From Sphaerosporella brunnea (taxonomy: Eukaryota; Ascomycota; Pezizomycetes; Pezizales; Pyronemataceae): 64,000 nucleotides of DNA. The position numbers and the translations under genes are program-made. The notes under the pieces were generated by a model. It was not told where the DNA came from and did no database searches. It worked only from the letters and a program-made list of their open reading frames with translations. Location of the stretch: assembly GCA_008704415.1 (NCBI GenBank), contig VXIS01000147.1:1-64000 (forward strand), written 5' to 3'. Within the stretch, counting starts at the first letter, position 1. Every line of letters begins with the position of its first letter. Shown here piece by piece: positions 1 to 10,225 of this stretch.

Positions 1-372
1 TCATTAAAATCTCAATCCCAACATCAAGCACAAGCAAGAACCAAGCCAACAGAGAGAGGGGGTGGGGAGGGGGAGGGGGGCATCAGCGTCAACATGAGCA
101 TACCTGCAGACGGGGCAGGCATAAAGCATCGTATCAACCAGCACATAGCTAACATCGCAAAAGTACAAAGCAGCAGTGCAAAGCAAAAACGAAGAGATAT
201 GAATAGGAATCCCTCAATCCCAAGCCGACAAGCACAATTTCAACAAATTCCAAGCATCAAAACATTCCAACCAAGCAACCAACCATGCGAAAAACAAAAA
301 GAAGAAAAAAAGAAAGAAAGAAAAAAAGAAAAGAAAAAAAAGAAAAAAAAGCCCATACTCAAAGAAATCCTC
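1..372. other. 3' flank of the PB1/UBA gene
   Basis: No gene is supported here. An A/G-rich low-complexity tract lies at about 283-352, just after the stop codon of the minus-strand gene that ends at 373. A G-rich tract lies at 55-80. The short frames here consist of the purine tract or overlap the real gene. Confidence 0.6.
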
Positions 373-2996
373 TCAATGGCCCTCCCAGGCCCTCTTCTCC
401 TCCTCCAACATCTCCAGCGCCTCCTCCAAATCCCCGCCCGATATCTGGGCATAAATCCTCAACCTCTCGACCTCATCCACGTCTCCGTCGGCGCCTCCAT
501 ATCCCATCTCCACAAGGCATGCAACACACCTATCGACCGCCTCCGACACCACCTGCACCGAGAAAGGATTATTATCGACCTGCTGGGGCGGGGACGGGGG
601 TGGGGGCGGCAGAGGATGCGGAGGTTCCGCAAACGAAAACGGGTTCAAGCTCCTGACCTGCGGCTGCGTTTCGTGCACATCCTCGAAAGACGCCGGAACC
701 TGTGCTTCTGTTGACCACGGAAACCTAGCCGGCGACGGAACCGCAGGAGGCGACGATGTCCTAATCGGCGACGGAATCTCAGGCGGAGATGGAATCGCAA
801 CTGGGGACTGAATCCTGGGTGGTGTGGCGAACGGGTCTTCCCGTTCGTGCACCTGCTGCCAGGAAGGCATGGGTGGAGCAGGACTGATGGATCTGCTGAG
901 GTCTACGGGGCCCTGGAAGGGAGCATGAGGAGGAGGCGGCGACGGCGGCCGGAATGTAGCCACTGTGCGGACGCGGCGAAGGCTAGGGTGCTCCGCAGGT
1001 AGGTGATCAAAGTTCACTGAGCGGCGGTGGAGAAGTTCGCGACTAGTTGGCTCCGTGAAGTGGCGGAAGGAGGTGTGCGGGTGCGAGGGAGGAGCCGGGG
1101 GAGGTGGGGGCGGCGGGAAATTGATTGGGAGAGGCGGCGGCGGGTGGAAAGCATTAAATGGGAAGCTCGAAGAAGGTATGTTGTCCCGGGGGGGTGAATG
1201 CGGTCCCGACCTAGCTGGTGGGGGCGGATGGAAACTTCCATCATGGGTCAGGGAAGGAAAATAGCCCTCTCGGTCGCGGGGAGGGGAATGAGGTGGAGGT
1301 GGAGGAAAGTGAGTTGGAGGTGGAGGAAAGTGAGGTGGAGGTGGAGGAAAGTGAGGCAGAGGATGCGGAGAAGCTCTCAGGTACCATGGGAAATGCCTGG
1401 TGGGCGGGCCGTGGTGGTGATGCCTCCTAGAACCACCAGTTAGTCGCCGATACTGGTCGAATATGCTCTCCTCACTGAAGCGTCCGGTGTCACGGGGACT
1501 GTGGCGTCGGTGAGGAGCATCCTCGTCAGATATCGAAGAGACGGAAACGCTGTCCTGTTCTTCCGAACCTTTTTCTTCCTTCTGCTGCGGGGTAGGGCTG
1601 GCACTGCTGCTGGCGCCAGGCTGCTCAGCGGTGTAGTGCGCAATCCTATCCATCTGCTGCCAGAACGCAACAGCATCCTGTTCTTTCGACTGTGTCTCCT
1701 GCGTCCTCGTTGCATTCTGCTCTTTGACATCCTTCAGCCAATCGGCACATGACTTGAAATGTGACGAGTCTGGAGCAAAAGTGACGTTGGGGTTTGACGA
1801 AGAGCCAGGGGCATCATAGAGCTCGCTGTCATCCTCAACCTCCGTAGCAGTAGGCTGCATGTGCCTCGTGTCAGTCGTAGCGGTCTCCTTCTCAGTAGCC
1901 GTCGTCCCGGCTGAAGCCGCGGTCGAACTGGCACCTCCAGAGAATCCACGAACAGCATCGCTAACATTCTGGGCAATTTCCTCGCGGGCCTTTGACATCT
2001 CCTTCAACAGCTCTTTCCTAGCAGCATCAGCCGCTTTTCGGACTTCATTGGCAGCCTCCCCAGCCTCGGCACCAACAAGAGTAGCGCTCTGTGCAGCGAC
2101 GTGACCAATCCCGACCGCCAGATTTCTGATCTTTTCCTTGATAGCCTCAATCTCGGCAGTGTCGACCTCTCTCGTGGCGTTCGCAGCTCGCTGCGCCTTC
2201 TCGGACGCGTCTTGCGCAATCTGCGAGAGCTGCATCGTGAGCCCTCCCATGGCACTGTAAACCGCTTGTCCCAAGCTCTCGACAGCTGGCTGGGCACGTT
2301 GCGGCAGGTCGCGTCTCAGGCTGAGGATGCTCTGGCTAGCCCAGCTCATGCTCTGAATAGCCTGGCTAACGATATCGGCAGGGCTGATAGGTGCAGCCGC
2401 GGACGAAGTAGGCTGGACAAAACGAGGCTGCTGTTCGGGAGGATCCTGAGACTCATTCTGGAACAACTTTTTGAGCTCCTCTTCATATGCGACTAAGAAC
2501 GGCTTCACCTCCCCCGTCGAAGTCTTGACCTCGGTATCAAAGTCGGTTTTGGCTGTGGTATCATCGCTCACGTCCACGAGTACTTCGTTCGGACGGATCG
2601 GTTCTTTCCCTTTCCTCTTCTGTTCATATTTCCTGTCAACAAACTCCTTCCACACCCTGATTCCCTCGGCAGTATTCGAATCCTTCGGCAAGCTGCGCAG
2701 CGAGGTAAGAAGGTCGAACACTACAGGTCGGAGACTCTGCAGCTCGTCGACGCGATCAAACAGTTCTGCTGACGAACCAACCTGCGCACACGTCAGCAGG
2801 AGTTCTTCTTGTGCAACCCCAGGTGGGTTCGGTTAGAGCAACGCACAGTGATAACTTCTCCATCATCGTCGTCGATATAGCCCAGAGTGGCAACCGGGCT
2901 CTCTCCGATCAGGTCGTCATACTCACTCTTCTCGTCGAGCTGGATCGCGGACAGCTCCGCGGGCGCGTCGCGGATCGAGAAAGCTGGAGGCAGCAT
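373..2996 (-). CDS. PB1-like / UBA-domain adaptor protein, proline-rich
   Basis: Two exons are visible: 2996-2847 and 2781-373. They are separated by a 65-nt intron (GTGCGT donor, GCGCAG acceptor) and join in frame. The N-terminal segment, with GYIDDDDGEVITV and then SSAELFDRVDELQ, resembles the second half of a PB1 protein-interaction domain. An alanine-rich helical stretch, a long Pro/His low-complexity region and a C-terminal UBA-like segment follow (CLVEMGY, then ISGGDLEEALEMLEEE). Such proteins usually act as ubiquitin-binding scaffolds; that role is inferred from the domains. The first PB1 strands are not in this frame. Directly upstream another frame reads NGETKRRW...DKLAEPEK and would join after a one-base slip near 2998. 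The true start is therefore either an unlocated upstream exon or this ATG. No enzyme domain is present. Confidence 0.72.
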
Positions 2997-4153
2997 TTCT
3001 CGGGCTCGGCTAGCTTATCGCGGATAAAGCAGGTAGTTGACCAGCGGCGTTTCGTTTCCCCGTTTGCTGTGTTGAGTTTTTTTTCGGTCGCTTGGTTGTT
3101 TCTGTCAGATCGAAACGGAATTTTTCGGTGGTGATGGTTGATGGGGTGGGTTGGTTGGTTGGATGGTGAGGTGGTGGAGGAAGGAGGTGTTGTTCGACAG
3201 AGCTGCTCTGGGGTGGTAGTTGAGCTTGCCTGCTGGAATGTCGCCACACTTGGCGCAGCCAGGCAGCAACAGTTGTCAGCGTTCGGCAGGGAATTGCGCC
3301 GATGAGACTTTGACATCTTCGAGGTATACACGGTGGGGATTTAGGGTGTTCGTTTCGGTGGAGGGTTTTGGTTTTACTTTGAAGTTTGAAGTTTGAACTC
3401 ATTCAGCCAGCCCATCACACGTCACCAAATTTGAAGTATTACCATCGTACATCGGTGCTTGGTACTTCTTCCTACCCCACTCTATAGCTAGCCACAGGTG
3501 GCGTACAGTAACAGCGGACTGATTGCAGAGTCGAGTAACCAGAATCCGACCCCGCCCTCAACACTCAGGCGAGAATATTCATTTTCCTAGCACAAGCTCT
3601 GGGAACTGAAGACTGCATTATGTTGATAGGAAACTTGACTTAGGTCGTGGGTCGGCATACCGTGGTTCCTTTTCTCCAACCTTCGGGACCACCACACTTT
3701 CAAGAAGGCAGAAGGCGATGGGGTTTGGAAGTGGAAATATTGTCCTGTCCACCCCCCTCGCCGGCTTCTTCCTGCTCTCTCTCTTCCGCAAAATGAGCAT
3801 CAGCTCCACTGCAGTCGCAGGCTCGAACCCACCAGCCAATCACCTGATGCTAGGCGACAGACCTCGCCTCCGCGCACGATAATCAGTCACGCATGTGGGA
3901 AAATCATGTGTTAGAGCCATGAGCATCACAATGTGTCACTCGGACCGTTCACCCAGTAACTCTGCTGTTTATTCTAATAGTAGAGCTAATACCTAGTATC
4001 AAATATTTACATAAGACGTATTCTGCTCTGCGGAAGCGTTCGGTGTCTCGACCCTTCTCACCCGGTATAAAACAACCATTCCTTTCCCTGCCCTTCCCTT
4101 CCCTTCCATTCCCCATCGACACCCGTGGTCGTGAAATAGCACCGAGGGCACAG
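2997..4153. other. intergenic, upstream of the PB1/UBA gene
   Basis: The minus-strand frames here are Thr/Pro/Ser-rich and recognisable as no family. Part may be 5' UTR or an upstream exon of the PB1/UBA gene. Nothing else is supported between about 3400 and the LINE target-site duplication at 4154. Confidence 0.4.
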
Positions 4154-4169
4154 ACCACCTCGAATCCAG
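4154..4169. repeat. 16-bp target-site duplication, left copy
   Basis: The sequence accacctcgaatccag occurs here and again, identically, at 4871-4886. The two copies flank the LINE fragment and end exactly at its A-rich tail, as expected for target-primed insertion. Confidence 0.85.
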
Positions 4170-4870
4170 CCCCCCAATGTCCTTGACACCACCTCGCTCG
4201 CTCACATCGCCAGGACGGTCACGCAAGCTAGGCATCAAGACCGAGAGGCCTGGCTTGCTGCGCACTGTACCCCGAAAAGCTACTACAAACGCCCGAAAGG
4301 TGCCAACAAGACCGCCTTCCAAGCCAAGAAGACGCTGGCCGCACGCTTCTTTCAGTTGAGGCTACAGAAGGCACCAACAGCCCCTTACTTGCACAAGACG
4401 GGGCGACGTCTGGACGACAAGTGCTGGTTTTGCTCCAAGAGGCCACTCAGACGCGGGACCACCTTTTCAAAACCTGCCGGAGATGGCGCAGCGAACACCA
4501 GGTTCTGTGGAAAGCCGTGGTGGAGGCTACGCGGGAGAAAGGGAAGAAGAGGCGGAAAACGAATACGTCAGTAAAGGATTTACTGGCGGATGACCGTTGC
4601 ACGGCAGCAGTGATGGGCTTCCTAGGCAGTACAAATGTGGGAATGTGGCCAAGTGGGGCTAATTAGTGTCAGACCTTATGTTTTTCTTTCTCCTTTTCCC
4701 ATGTCACGATTTTCCTTTGTTCGATCTTACCGGTTGCGATTCCCTTGACTTTCTTTCTTTCGGAGGAGCGTGCCCCAGAGTAGGACCAGTGCCTAGGGGT
4801 GGCAATGATTCTGTACTTAACATGCCATGGCCGCAAGCGGCCAAATGCAATATGATTAAAACAAAACAAA
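4170..4870 (+). mobile_element. 5'-truncated Tad1-like LINE, C-terminal end of the reverse-transcriptase ORF plus 3' UTR
   Basis: The frames encode the typical end of a fungal Tad1-clade LINE ORF2: a helical segment (ARFFQLRLQKAPTAPYLHKTGRR), a Cys motif (DDKCWFC), then TRDHLFKTCRRW and LLADDRCTAAVMGFL. A frame change after the Cys motif shows the copy is dead. The 3' part (about 4664-4870) is noncoding, carries the perfect hairpin ggccgcaagcggcc at 4829-4842 and ends in an A-rich tail. Only about 700 bp remain, so the 5' end was lost at insertion. Identical 16-bp direct repeats define both borders. Two more copies of this 3' end lie on the minus strand at 22.4-22.9 and 50.6-51.2 kb. Confidence 0.85.
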
Positions 4871-4886
4871 ACCACCTCGAATCCAG
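4871..4886. repeat. 16-bp target-site duplication, right copy
   Basis: Perfect repeat of 4154-4169, directly after the A-rich tail of the LINE fragment. Confidence 0.85.
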
Positions 4887-5145
4887 ATCTTGCCGCCCGC
4901 GGCTCATCGATATCCAGGCAACTAGCCGCAGTAAATAGTCAAAGTGGTGGCAATCGAACGTCAATTTCCCCACAGGTGCAGCTTGATAGAATTACCGGCG
5001 GAGAATGTGTAAAGCGAGAGGAGAGAGAGAAGAAAGAGTGATATTCTGGGAGATGTAGTGTGTATCGTCCGCTCTGACCCAGCCAGGAGGATGGGAGGAT
5101 ATGCCTCCTTGCATATACATATACCAGATCCCTCGTGCAACAACA

Positions 5146-5550
5146 TTACTCTTCTCTGTCCGAAGCAACCTGCTGCTTTAAAAGTGCCACGATGCCATCA
5201 AACTCTTCCGGTTCCTTTAGCCAATGTCCTTCTTGCTCTGCTCCCTTATATTCCATCCACTGCGCCTCCACATCCCCGCGTTGGAGTATTTCGTGCGCCT
5301 GCCTCCCCAGCTTGACATCCACCCACTGATCGTCTGTTCTATGAGCCAAAAACGCCGGAGTCGCCAACGCAGACGCCGAACAAATCCGCATTCAAGCCGC
5401 CGAGCTCGCTCCGAAGAAATTCCGCCATCCGTGTTTGTGCAGTGGCACTTTTTCCTGGATGCCGAGCTTCTTGATTTCGAGGCCGCCGCCCGCCGGCACA
5501 CCAAACAAAGTCACCACTCTCAAGCGCTGTAATCCAGAGGGTAAGTTTAC
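5146..5550 (-). pseudogene. remnant of an alpha/beta serine hydrolase (acyl-protein thioesterase / carboxylesterase type)
   Basis: Minus-strand frames from 5391 to 5146 read TPAFLAHRTDDQWVDVKLGRQA and AEQEGHWLKEPEEFDGIVALLK. This is the C-terminal part of fungal phospholipase/carboxylesterase-type hydrolases, including the Asp (TDD) and His (GHW) region of the catalytic triad. The segment just upstream (FGVPAGGGLEIKKLG) lies in another frame and is interrupted by stops. No nucleophile GxSxG segment was found. It is probably a decayed gene end; an unrecognised intron cannot fully explain the missing N-terminal half. The enzyme class is inferred from the motif pattern only. Confidence 0.5.
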
Positions 5551-6522
5551 CTGCTAGTAAACTTATATCGCGTACCAGAAAGCTACCTAATCGAACCGTA
5601 CCCCTACTAGCTGTTGTGCCTAGATATACGTTTGTGGCCTCTTTTTTCCGTGGTGCTGCATCCAGCTGCTTGCTGCCATGTCTAAGACCACAAAAGAAGA
5701 CGGCGGCAGGATATGCGCTCGATCATGATCATCAGCACAATCATGATCAGCCGGGACAAAGCAATACACACGGAAAGTCAGGTTCTTCTTTCCCCGCGCA
5801 CTGGGGCTAGACACTAGAGTCTGTCTGCCGAACCAAAAGGGTGAAAGCAGGCCTTGTTGTGGCCAAAAGGGTAGTAATCGTCTGCTGCAAGGACAATCCT
5901 CGCCAATCACCGAGAGGATTGACGGAAACTGCAGCTGACAGATCACATCTCTCCAGCTCAAGATATACCGGTAAAGGTTTAGACTGATAGCCTGAGACCT
6001 TTTGCGTTCGCGTTCCCTTTTGGGTGGGCAGACAGGCTCTACTTCGAAAGACTAGAAAAACCAGCAAACTTCAGCGGGGCTGTATTCATTGGCTCACTCT
6101 TGCATGCTATGTACTTCCACAACCCATCAAGAGCCACCCGAGGACCTGCTCAAGCACCGGTTCTCGTCAAAGTCGACGATGTTATCGCGTACCTCAAAAA
6201 GCGGTAACCATGACGCCTCCCGAAGAACTCAACACAGCCGCCCGTTGGATGTGTTAGGAAAACCGGCTGAAATGCGACCTGGAAGTTTCCAAAACCTCCC
6301 CCGAGGGTACCCCAGTCCAAAATCTGCAGCCCGCTACTTTGGCTCATTGCAGTGCTGACTGTTTTCAGGACACCATCGCAGCCTCAAAGTCGGACCTAAC
6401 CGAGATCTGTGGCTATCTAGGGATCACCTACAACGAGCAACTGATCGAGCATCATCGGGGATTGGCGATTGATGGCATCGATCGCCGCTCCCCAGTGGAG
6501 AGGGGAACTTCATGGCTAGGTA
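5551..6522. other. accessory intergenic region, no gene assigned
   Basis: No continuous gene is supported. A short frame near 6370-6500 (TEICGYLGITYNEQLIEHH) is vaguely like the helix after the sulfotransferase core, but is far too short to assign. An inverted atgatcatga-type motif lies around 5723-5745. Confidence 0.35.
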
Positions 6523-6751
6523 TGGTGCAAGCGGCCTTAAACCGACCCGTCGGCGGTGGTGGAGACGGCAACGACTGTTTATAATAAACTGATCACCACG
6601 TGAGAACTCTGGGGAAACAGCCCTCCCGTCCCCTAAATAAGATGCGCTCTGTAAGACTGAGGCGCTGGCTTCCACCAGTCGCGCAATCTTGTGATGTTAT
6701 TGAAGTCGGGGAAACTTTGAGCGACGGGTCGGTTTAAGGCCGCTTGCACCA
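6523..6751. mobile_element. 229-bp non-autonomous inverted-repeat element with TA duplication (MITE, Tc1/mariner/pogo type)
   Basis: Perfect 30-bp terminal inverted repeats lie at 6523-6552 and 6722-6751; the left one begins TGGTGCAAGCGGCCTTAAAC. Each end is bordered by TA (6521-6522 and 6752-6753), the target of Tc1/mariner and fungal Fot1/pogo elements. The interior has no transposase frame. A stretch inside (about 6625-6700) recurs in diverged form at about 23605-23690. The superfamily is inferred from the TA borders. Confidence 0.72.
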
Positions 6752-6935
6752 TACGTAACTTCTTTCTTTCTGACTGTGTTCCACACCCGACCGACTGATC
6801 TCTTTTGCTATAGACACGACCGTAAAGGAAATGACCAGCGATCCCGGAGAATCGCCAGATCTCAATGCGAAGCCTTAAGTCGGACTGTCGTTGATATGAT
6901 CCTCTTCGGTAGATGCAAATCGCTGCTAAAGCCGC

Positions 6936-7230
6936 TGGATTACCGGAAAGGCGGATTGGGCGATTGGCTGTGGCGAGACCAGTGAATTCGAGACAGCGAT
7001 GGTGGCAATTGAGGCAAAAAAGCCGTCTGCGCTCTCGGAAGCGATTCCACAACTGATCGCATACCTCGCGGCTCTCCAGCATGCTCGCAAAAATAAGTTC
7101 AGGATTGTGACCTCTGTTTACGGAATCGCAACAGATGCTGCAAACTGGGTTTTCGTGCGCTTGGACCAGCAAGGATGTCTCAAGACATCAAAGCAGCTTC
7201 AACCAAGAAATGATCTACCGGCTCACTCGA
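6936..7230 (+). pseudogene. relic of a fungal PD-(D/E)XK-like nuclease-fold protein
   Basis: One frame reads WITGKADWAIGCGETSEFETAMVA, then IEAKKPSALSEAIPQLIAYLAALQHARKN, then VYGIATDAANWVFVRLD. The spacing D (GKADWAIG) to ExK (IEAK) is that of a PD-(D/E)XK fold, a set widespread as small uncharacterised proteins and Crinkler-associated domains in fungi. There is a stop nine bases upstream of W, and the N-terminal half is not joined in any frame. Downstream of about 7230 the similarity fades. A shorter, deletion-riddled copy lies at 12050-12141. It is likely a dead fragment; a spliced gene using an undetected upstream exon is less likely. Confidence 0.5.
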
Positions 7231-7976
7231 GCGCTCGAACCACTCCCACGAAAAACCGGTTTGTGGCCACCAATGAGTCGTTCGAAAAGAACGTCGAGCA
7301 TCCATCCAATCTTCTCCCTGAGCGCTCCGGCATCCAGGACCGAATCATTTCTGCAAGGTGCCAACGATGACGAGGTGTTCGAGATCATTGCGGCTGAGAA
7401 GGGACAACCTTTTCTGGCCAAATCAACACCTGATAAAACCTGGGAATCAGTTCACTAATTCTGCACTAGTCTCGGACTTTTCATACATGAGTTCATTACC
7501 GACGGAGGATGATGGTGATAGCTAGGTGAAAATGGCGGCGTTAAACATCCCGCTTTTTTCCGTTAAGACGGGTGATTTTCCGTGTACCTGTCTCCGATTA
7601 TAATATCGGCAAACTTTTGAGATGCCACAGATTTTCCCGACTACCTGTGATCTGCCACTCGTGCGTCCAAATACTGTTGGATGCCACAGGTTACAGCCTC
7701 CTCGCCGCGTCTAGGATTCCCCACCTCCGACACATAAAGGTTGCCGTACACTGTATGCCAGTGGGGACCCAGGCTCGAGATGAAGCTCCAGCTTACTCCT
7801 TGGCTCGACTCGAGCCGGCTCGTGTGTATCACTACTTAGTCCCAACCGCCATATCGATCCCAAGCCACCCCGCAGTCCTCAAGACGAAGCCACCCCGCAT
7901 CCCACAAAAACCGCCCCTCCGAGTCCTACCCCCTCACACCTTAACCACAGGACCCCGCCAGGCGAGACCACCCACG
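7231..7976. other. intergenic / possible 5' leader of the small gene at 7977
   Basis: A plus-strand frame is open from 7572 into the gene at 7977, but its composition (Pro/His/Arg-rich, no motif) looks like untranslated leader. Nothing else is supported. Confidence 0.4.
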
Positions 7977-8306
7977 ATGGCCGACACCGCCACCCCCGGC
8001 AAGGACAGTGCTCCCACGCGGCCACCTCCTGCACATATCCAGGACGTAATGCAACAGGTGGAAGTTCTCGCGCTGACGATTCGGCAGTCACTAACACCAG
8101 AAATAATCCTCGCCCTGGGGGCCTTTTACACCGACAAAGCGGTGTACTATGCCACCTGTCTGGCAGACGATGAGTCGATGCTCCCGAAGGGAGCGGCGGC
8201 GGCAGAGGTGGCGGCGAAGATGATTGAGGTGTATGAGCTCGTGAGGATTGTTAGGGGGTGGGAGCGAGATAACTGGACGCTTGATTGGCCTGATCCGTGT
8301 TGGTAG
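7977..8306 (+). CDS. small hypothetical protein, 109 aa
   Basis: I do not recognise this gene. The ATG in the context cccacgATGGCC opens a 109-residue frame. It starts with a Pro/Thr-rich leader and continues with a compact, probably all-helical segment (DVMQQVEVLALTIRQSLTPEIILALGAF, then AAEVAAKMIEVYELVRIVRGWERDNW) ending TLDWPDPCW. The upstream frame is open to 7572, but the later ATG has a better context and the protein-like composition begins there. No signal peptide, membrane segment or catalytic motif is visible. It could be a lineage-specific orphan or a chance frame; the even amphipathic pattern favours a real gene. Confidence 0.45.
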   Translation: MADTATPGKDSAPTRPPPAHIQDVMQQVEVLALTIRQSLTPEIILALGAFYTDKAVYYATCLADDESMLPKGAAAAEVAAKMIEVYELVRIVRGWERDNWTLDWPDPCW

Positions 8307-8745
8307 CTAACTAGGGATGCCTTGCGTGCTGTTTATTGTTCCTCCGGTCCGTGTGTGGTTTGATGTGTGGGCGCCATTTTTTTTTTGCCTGGATCTGCAT
8401 GATCAGATCTAGGGACGAACATCTTGGTACGTATGGTCCCGCGGAAGGGGAACGGGGTCAAGATCAGTATGGTGACTAAAAGTGGGGATAATGATCTGGC
8501 CAAAAAAAAAAAAAAGGAATGGAATATGGGGCGCTTCGTTTTCTTCTATTCTGCTCTCCATGAGGGACAACCCCCAAAAGTCGTCTTTCAAACCTTTCAA
8601 ACGTATGATTTACTAGTACCCCGTACAGTGAATTAAAAATAAGCAGTGGCAACCCATAAGGACCTGATTTATCCTGATAAAAGGGCCTCAAAAGGTCAAG
8701 GTCCTGGTCTGAATACCCCTTGTCGGCGATTCGTGCCGCAATCCA
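8307..8745. other. convergent 3' region
   Basis: The region lies between the ends of the small plus-strand gene and the minus-strand NLR-N-like gene. An A tract occurs at 8502-8514. No gene is seen. Confidence 0.5.
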
Positions 8746-9642
8746 TTACGAATACCAACCTCGCCAGTACACCGTGCCTTCACGGTACTCCAGAGTCTGA
8801 CCGGATTTCTGCTTCTCGTATTGAATCCGTGGTCCCCATGAGTTGAATACTCGTTCTCCCCGTGATGTTAGATTTTCCGGGTTGATAAGCGATAAGGCTG
8901 GAGACGTAGTTACCATTGAAGTTGCCACAATCTTCGGCACAGTATCTCGGTATGCCTCAGAAGAACTCCCGTAGCTTTTTTCGTTCTCGAAAAAGATCTC
9001 TCCCGGAAATGCTTTTGATTGCAGTGCAAGTGAATTGAGCCTTCTGCTCATTTCGAAGTCGTTGCCCTCGTACGGAATTCTGGGCGGAAGAAGCACAACC
9101 GGATCATGGGCCCCTAACTGAACGCTGTTCAGAACTTGGTCCAGCTTTGCCTCCATGCGTTGGATGGTAGAGCTTCCAAATCAGGTCAGCTCCCATGTCC
9201 ACGATTGCCCAGATCACCAGGTCCTAGCCACACACCTTTGGAAGCTCTGGATGAGAACATTGATGGAATTTGTGTGGACGATAATATTCCTCTGGAGACC
9301 AACAAGCGCCGAGCTGCTATCCTTCAAAATCCACTTCAAGTTCGCGCGACTGAACTTTCTCGGAGTCGTCACGGCTGCGTAGCCGTTGAGCAGTTCCAGA
9401 AGATCATTTAGAGTCTTGTCACACCCTTCGAGCACGGTTTCCAGTTGGGCCTTTTGGTCTTCATGAAGCCGTATAACTCCGGTTTTGTTGGTGTCGTGGA
9501 GGGCACTCAGAGCAGACTGGAGTGAGGAAAGTTGGCTCCGGGCCTCCTCAAGCTCATTAGGGCCATCTTTGATCGCCACAGCTACCTGATAGCAAACTTT
9601 GCACACCGCCAGGACATCGCCCACAGAGTAGCCGAAACTCAT
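8746..9642 (-). CDS. solo NLR/STAND-type fungal N-terminal domain protein, 277 aa
   Basis: Exons are 9642-9236 and 9172-8746. The 63-nt intron (GTGTGT donor, branch-like gagctgac, GGAAG acceptor) joins them in phase 2. The start MSFGYSVGDVLAV, followed by NELEEARSQLSSLQSALSAL and a helical region, matches the fungal N-terminal domain that normally precedes a NACHT or other NTPase module. Exon 2 continues the coiled segment (QRMEAKLDQVLNSVQ), then a less ordered tail ending WRGWYS. There is no P-loop and no repeat domain, and the flanking DNA holds none. Such proteins are thought to take part in nonself recognition and cell death; that is inference here. It may be a natural short form or a truncated NLR. 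Confidence 0.65.
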
Positions 9643-10225
9643 TGCCTTGCGTCCTAGTCTGCAACGTTGTTGTCAACGGCTTGGCTTTCAGTCGTGATCG
9701 GCTCGATGTCGGTCAACGGAGTTTGGGCTCAGCAGACTTGGGAAGGACGGCCTGAAGGTATCGTAGCACAAACAGCAGAGAGAGGGGCCTCGTTGTGGTG
9801 ATAACGATGCGGTGGAGAGGAGGGATAAGATGTGCTAGCTAGAGTTCTAGCCGGTGGTAGTCGATCACCCACACCCGCTACTCTACCGGACTTGTAAATG
9901 ATAAAGGTATCCACCGATTCCCCCCTCGGCATGCTGAACCGAACGCATGGGAAATTTACGCAAAATTATGCTCACAGCTCAGCTCGCAAATCTTTGGGTT
10001 TAGCTTTTACCCGGTTGAGAGACCTTTCACATATTGGCGGTTATTCTAGACAGAGTAATAAACAGCTAACTAGCCCGAGGGATCCGCTCCCCACAGTAGC
10101 ACACCGAATCACACTCCACCTCTGTGTCCAGCAGGCTGAAAGAACAAGAGAGCGACCGGTGTCTGTTTGGGTCAGCAAACCTGACGAAGTGTAAAAGGAT
10201 AATCGGGCAAGACTTACCAGTGGAG
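9643..10225. other. intergenic
   Basis: No gene is supported. A consensus intron-like segment (gtaagt ... ttctttcag on the minus strand, about 10213 to 10135) follows the stop codon of the gene at 10226. It may be a 3' UTR intron or mark an alternative C-terminus. Confidence 0.4.

Noticed and set aside
3800..3840. tRNA B-box-like ggttcgag on the minus strand
   Set aside because: The flanking bases do not form a T stem, and no acceptor or anticodon arm can be folded.
4664..5100. Small plus-strand frame after the LINE coding part (about 90 aa)
   Set aside because: It lies in the LINE 3' UTR and runs across the tail and target duplication, so it is not a gene.
6339..6584. Sulfotransferase-like fragment
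   Set aside because: Only a short stretch (ICGYLGITYNEQLI) is suggestive, with no P-loop or second motif nearby.
6633..7172. Minus-strand open frame (179 aa) over the inverted-repeat element and the nuclease-like relic
   Set aside because: It spans the end of the element and runs antisense to the PD-(D/E)XK signature; no motif of its own.
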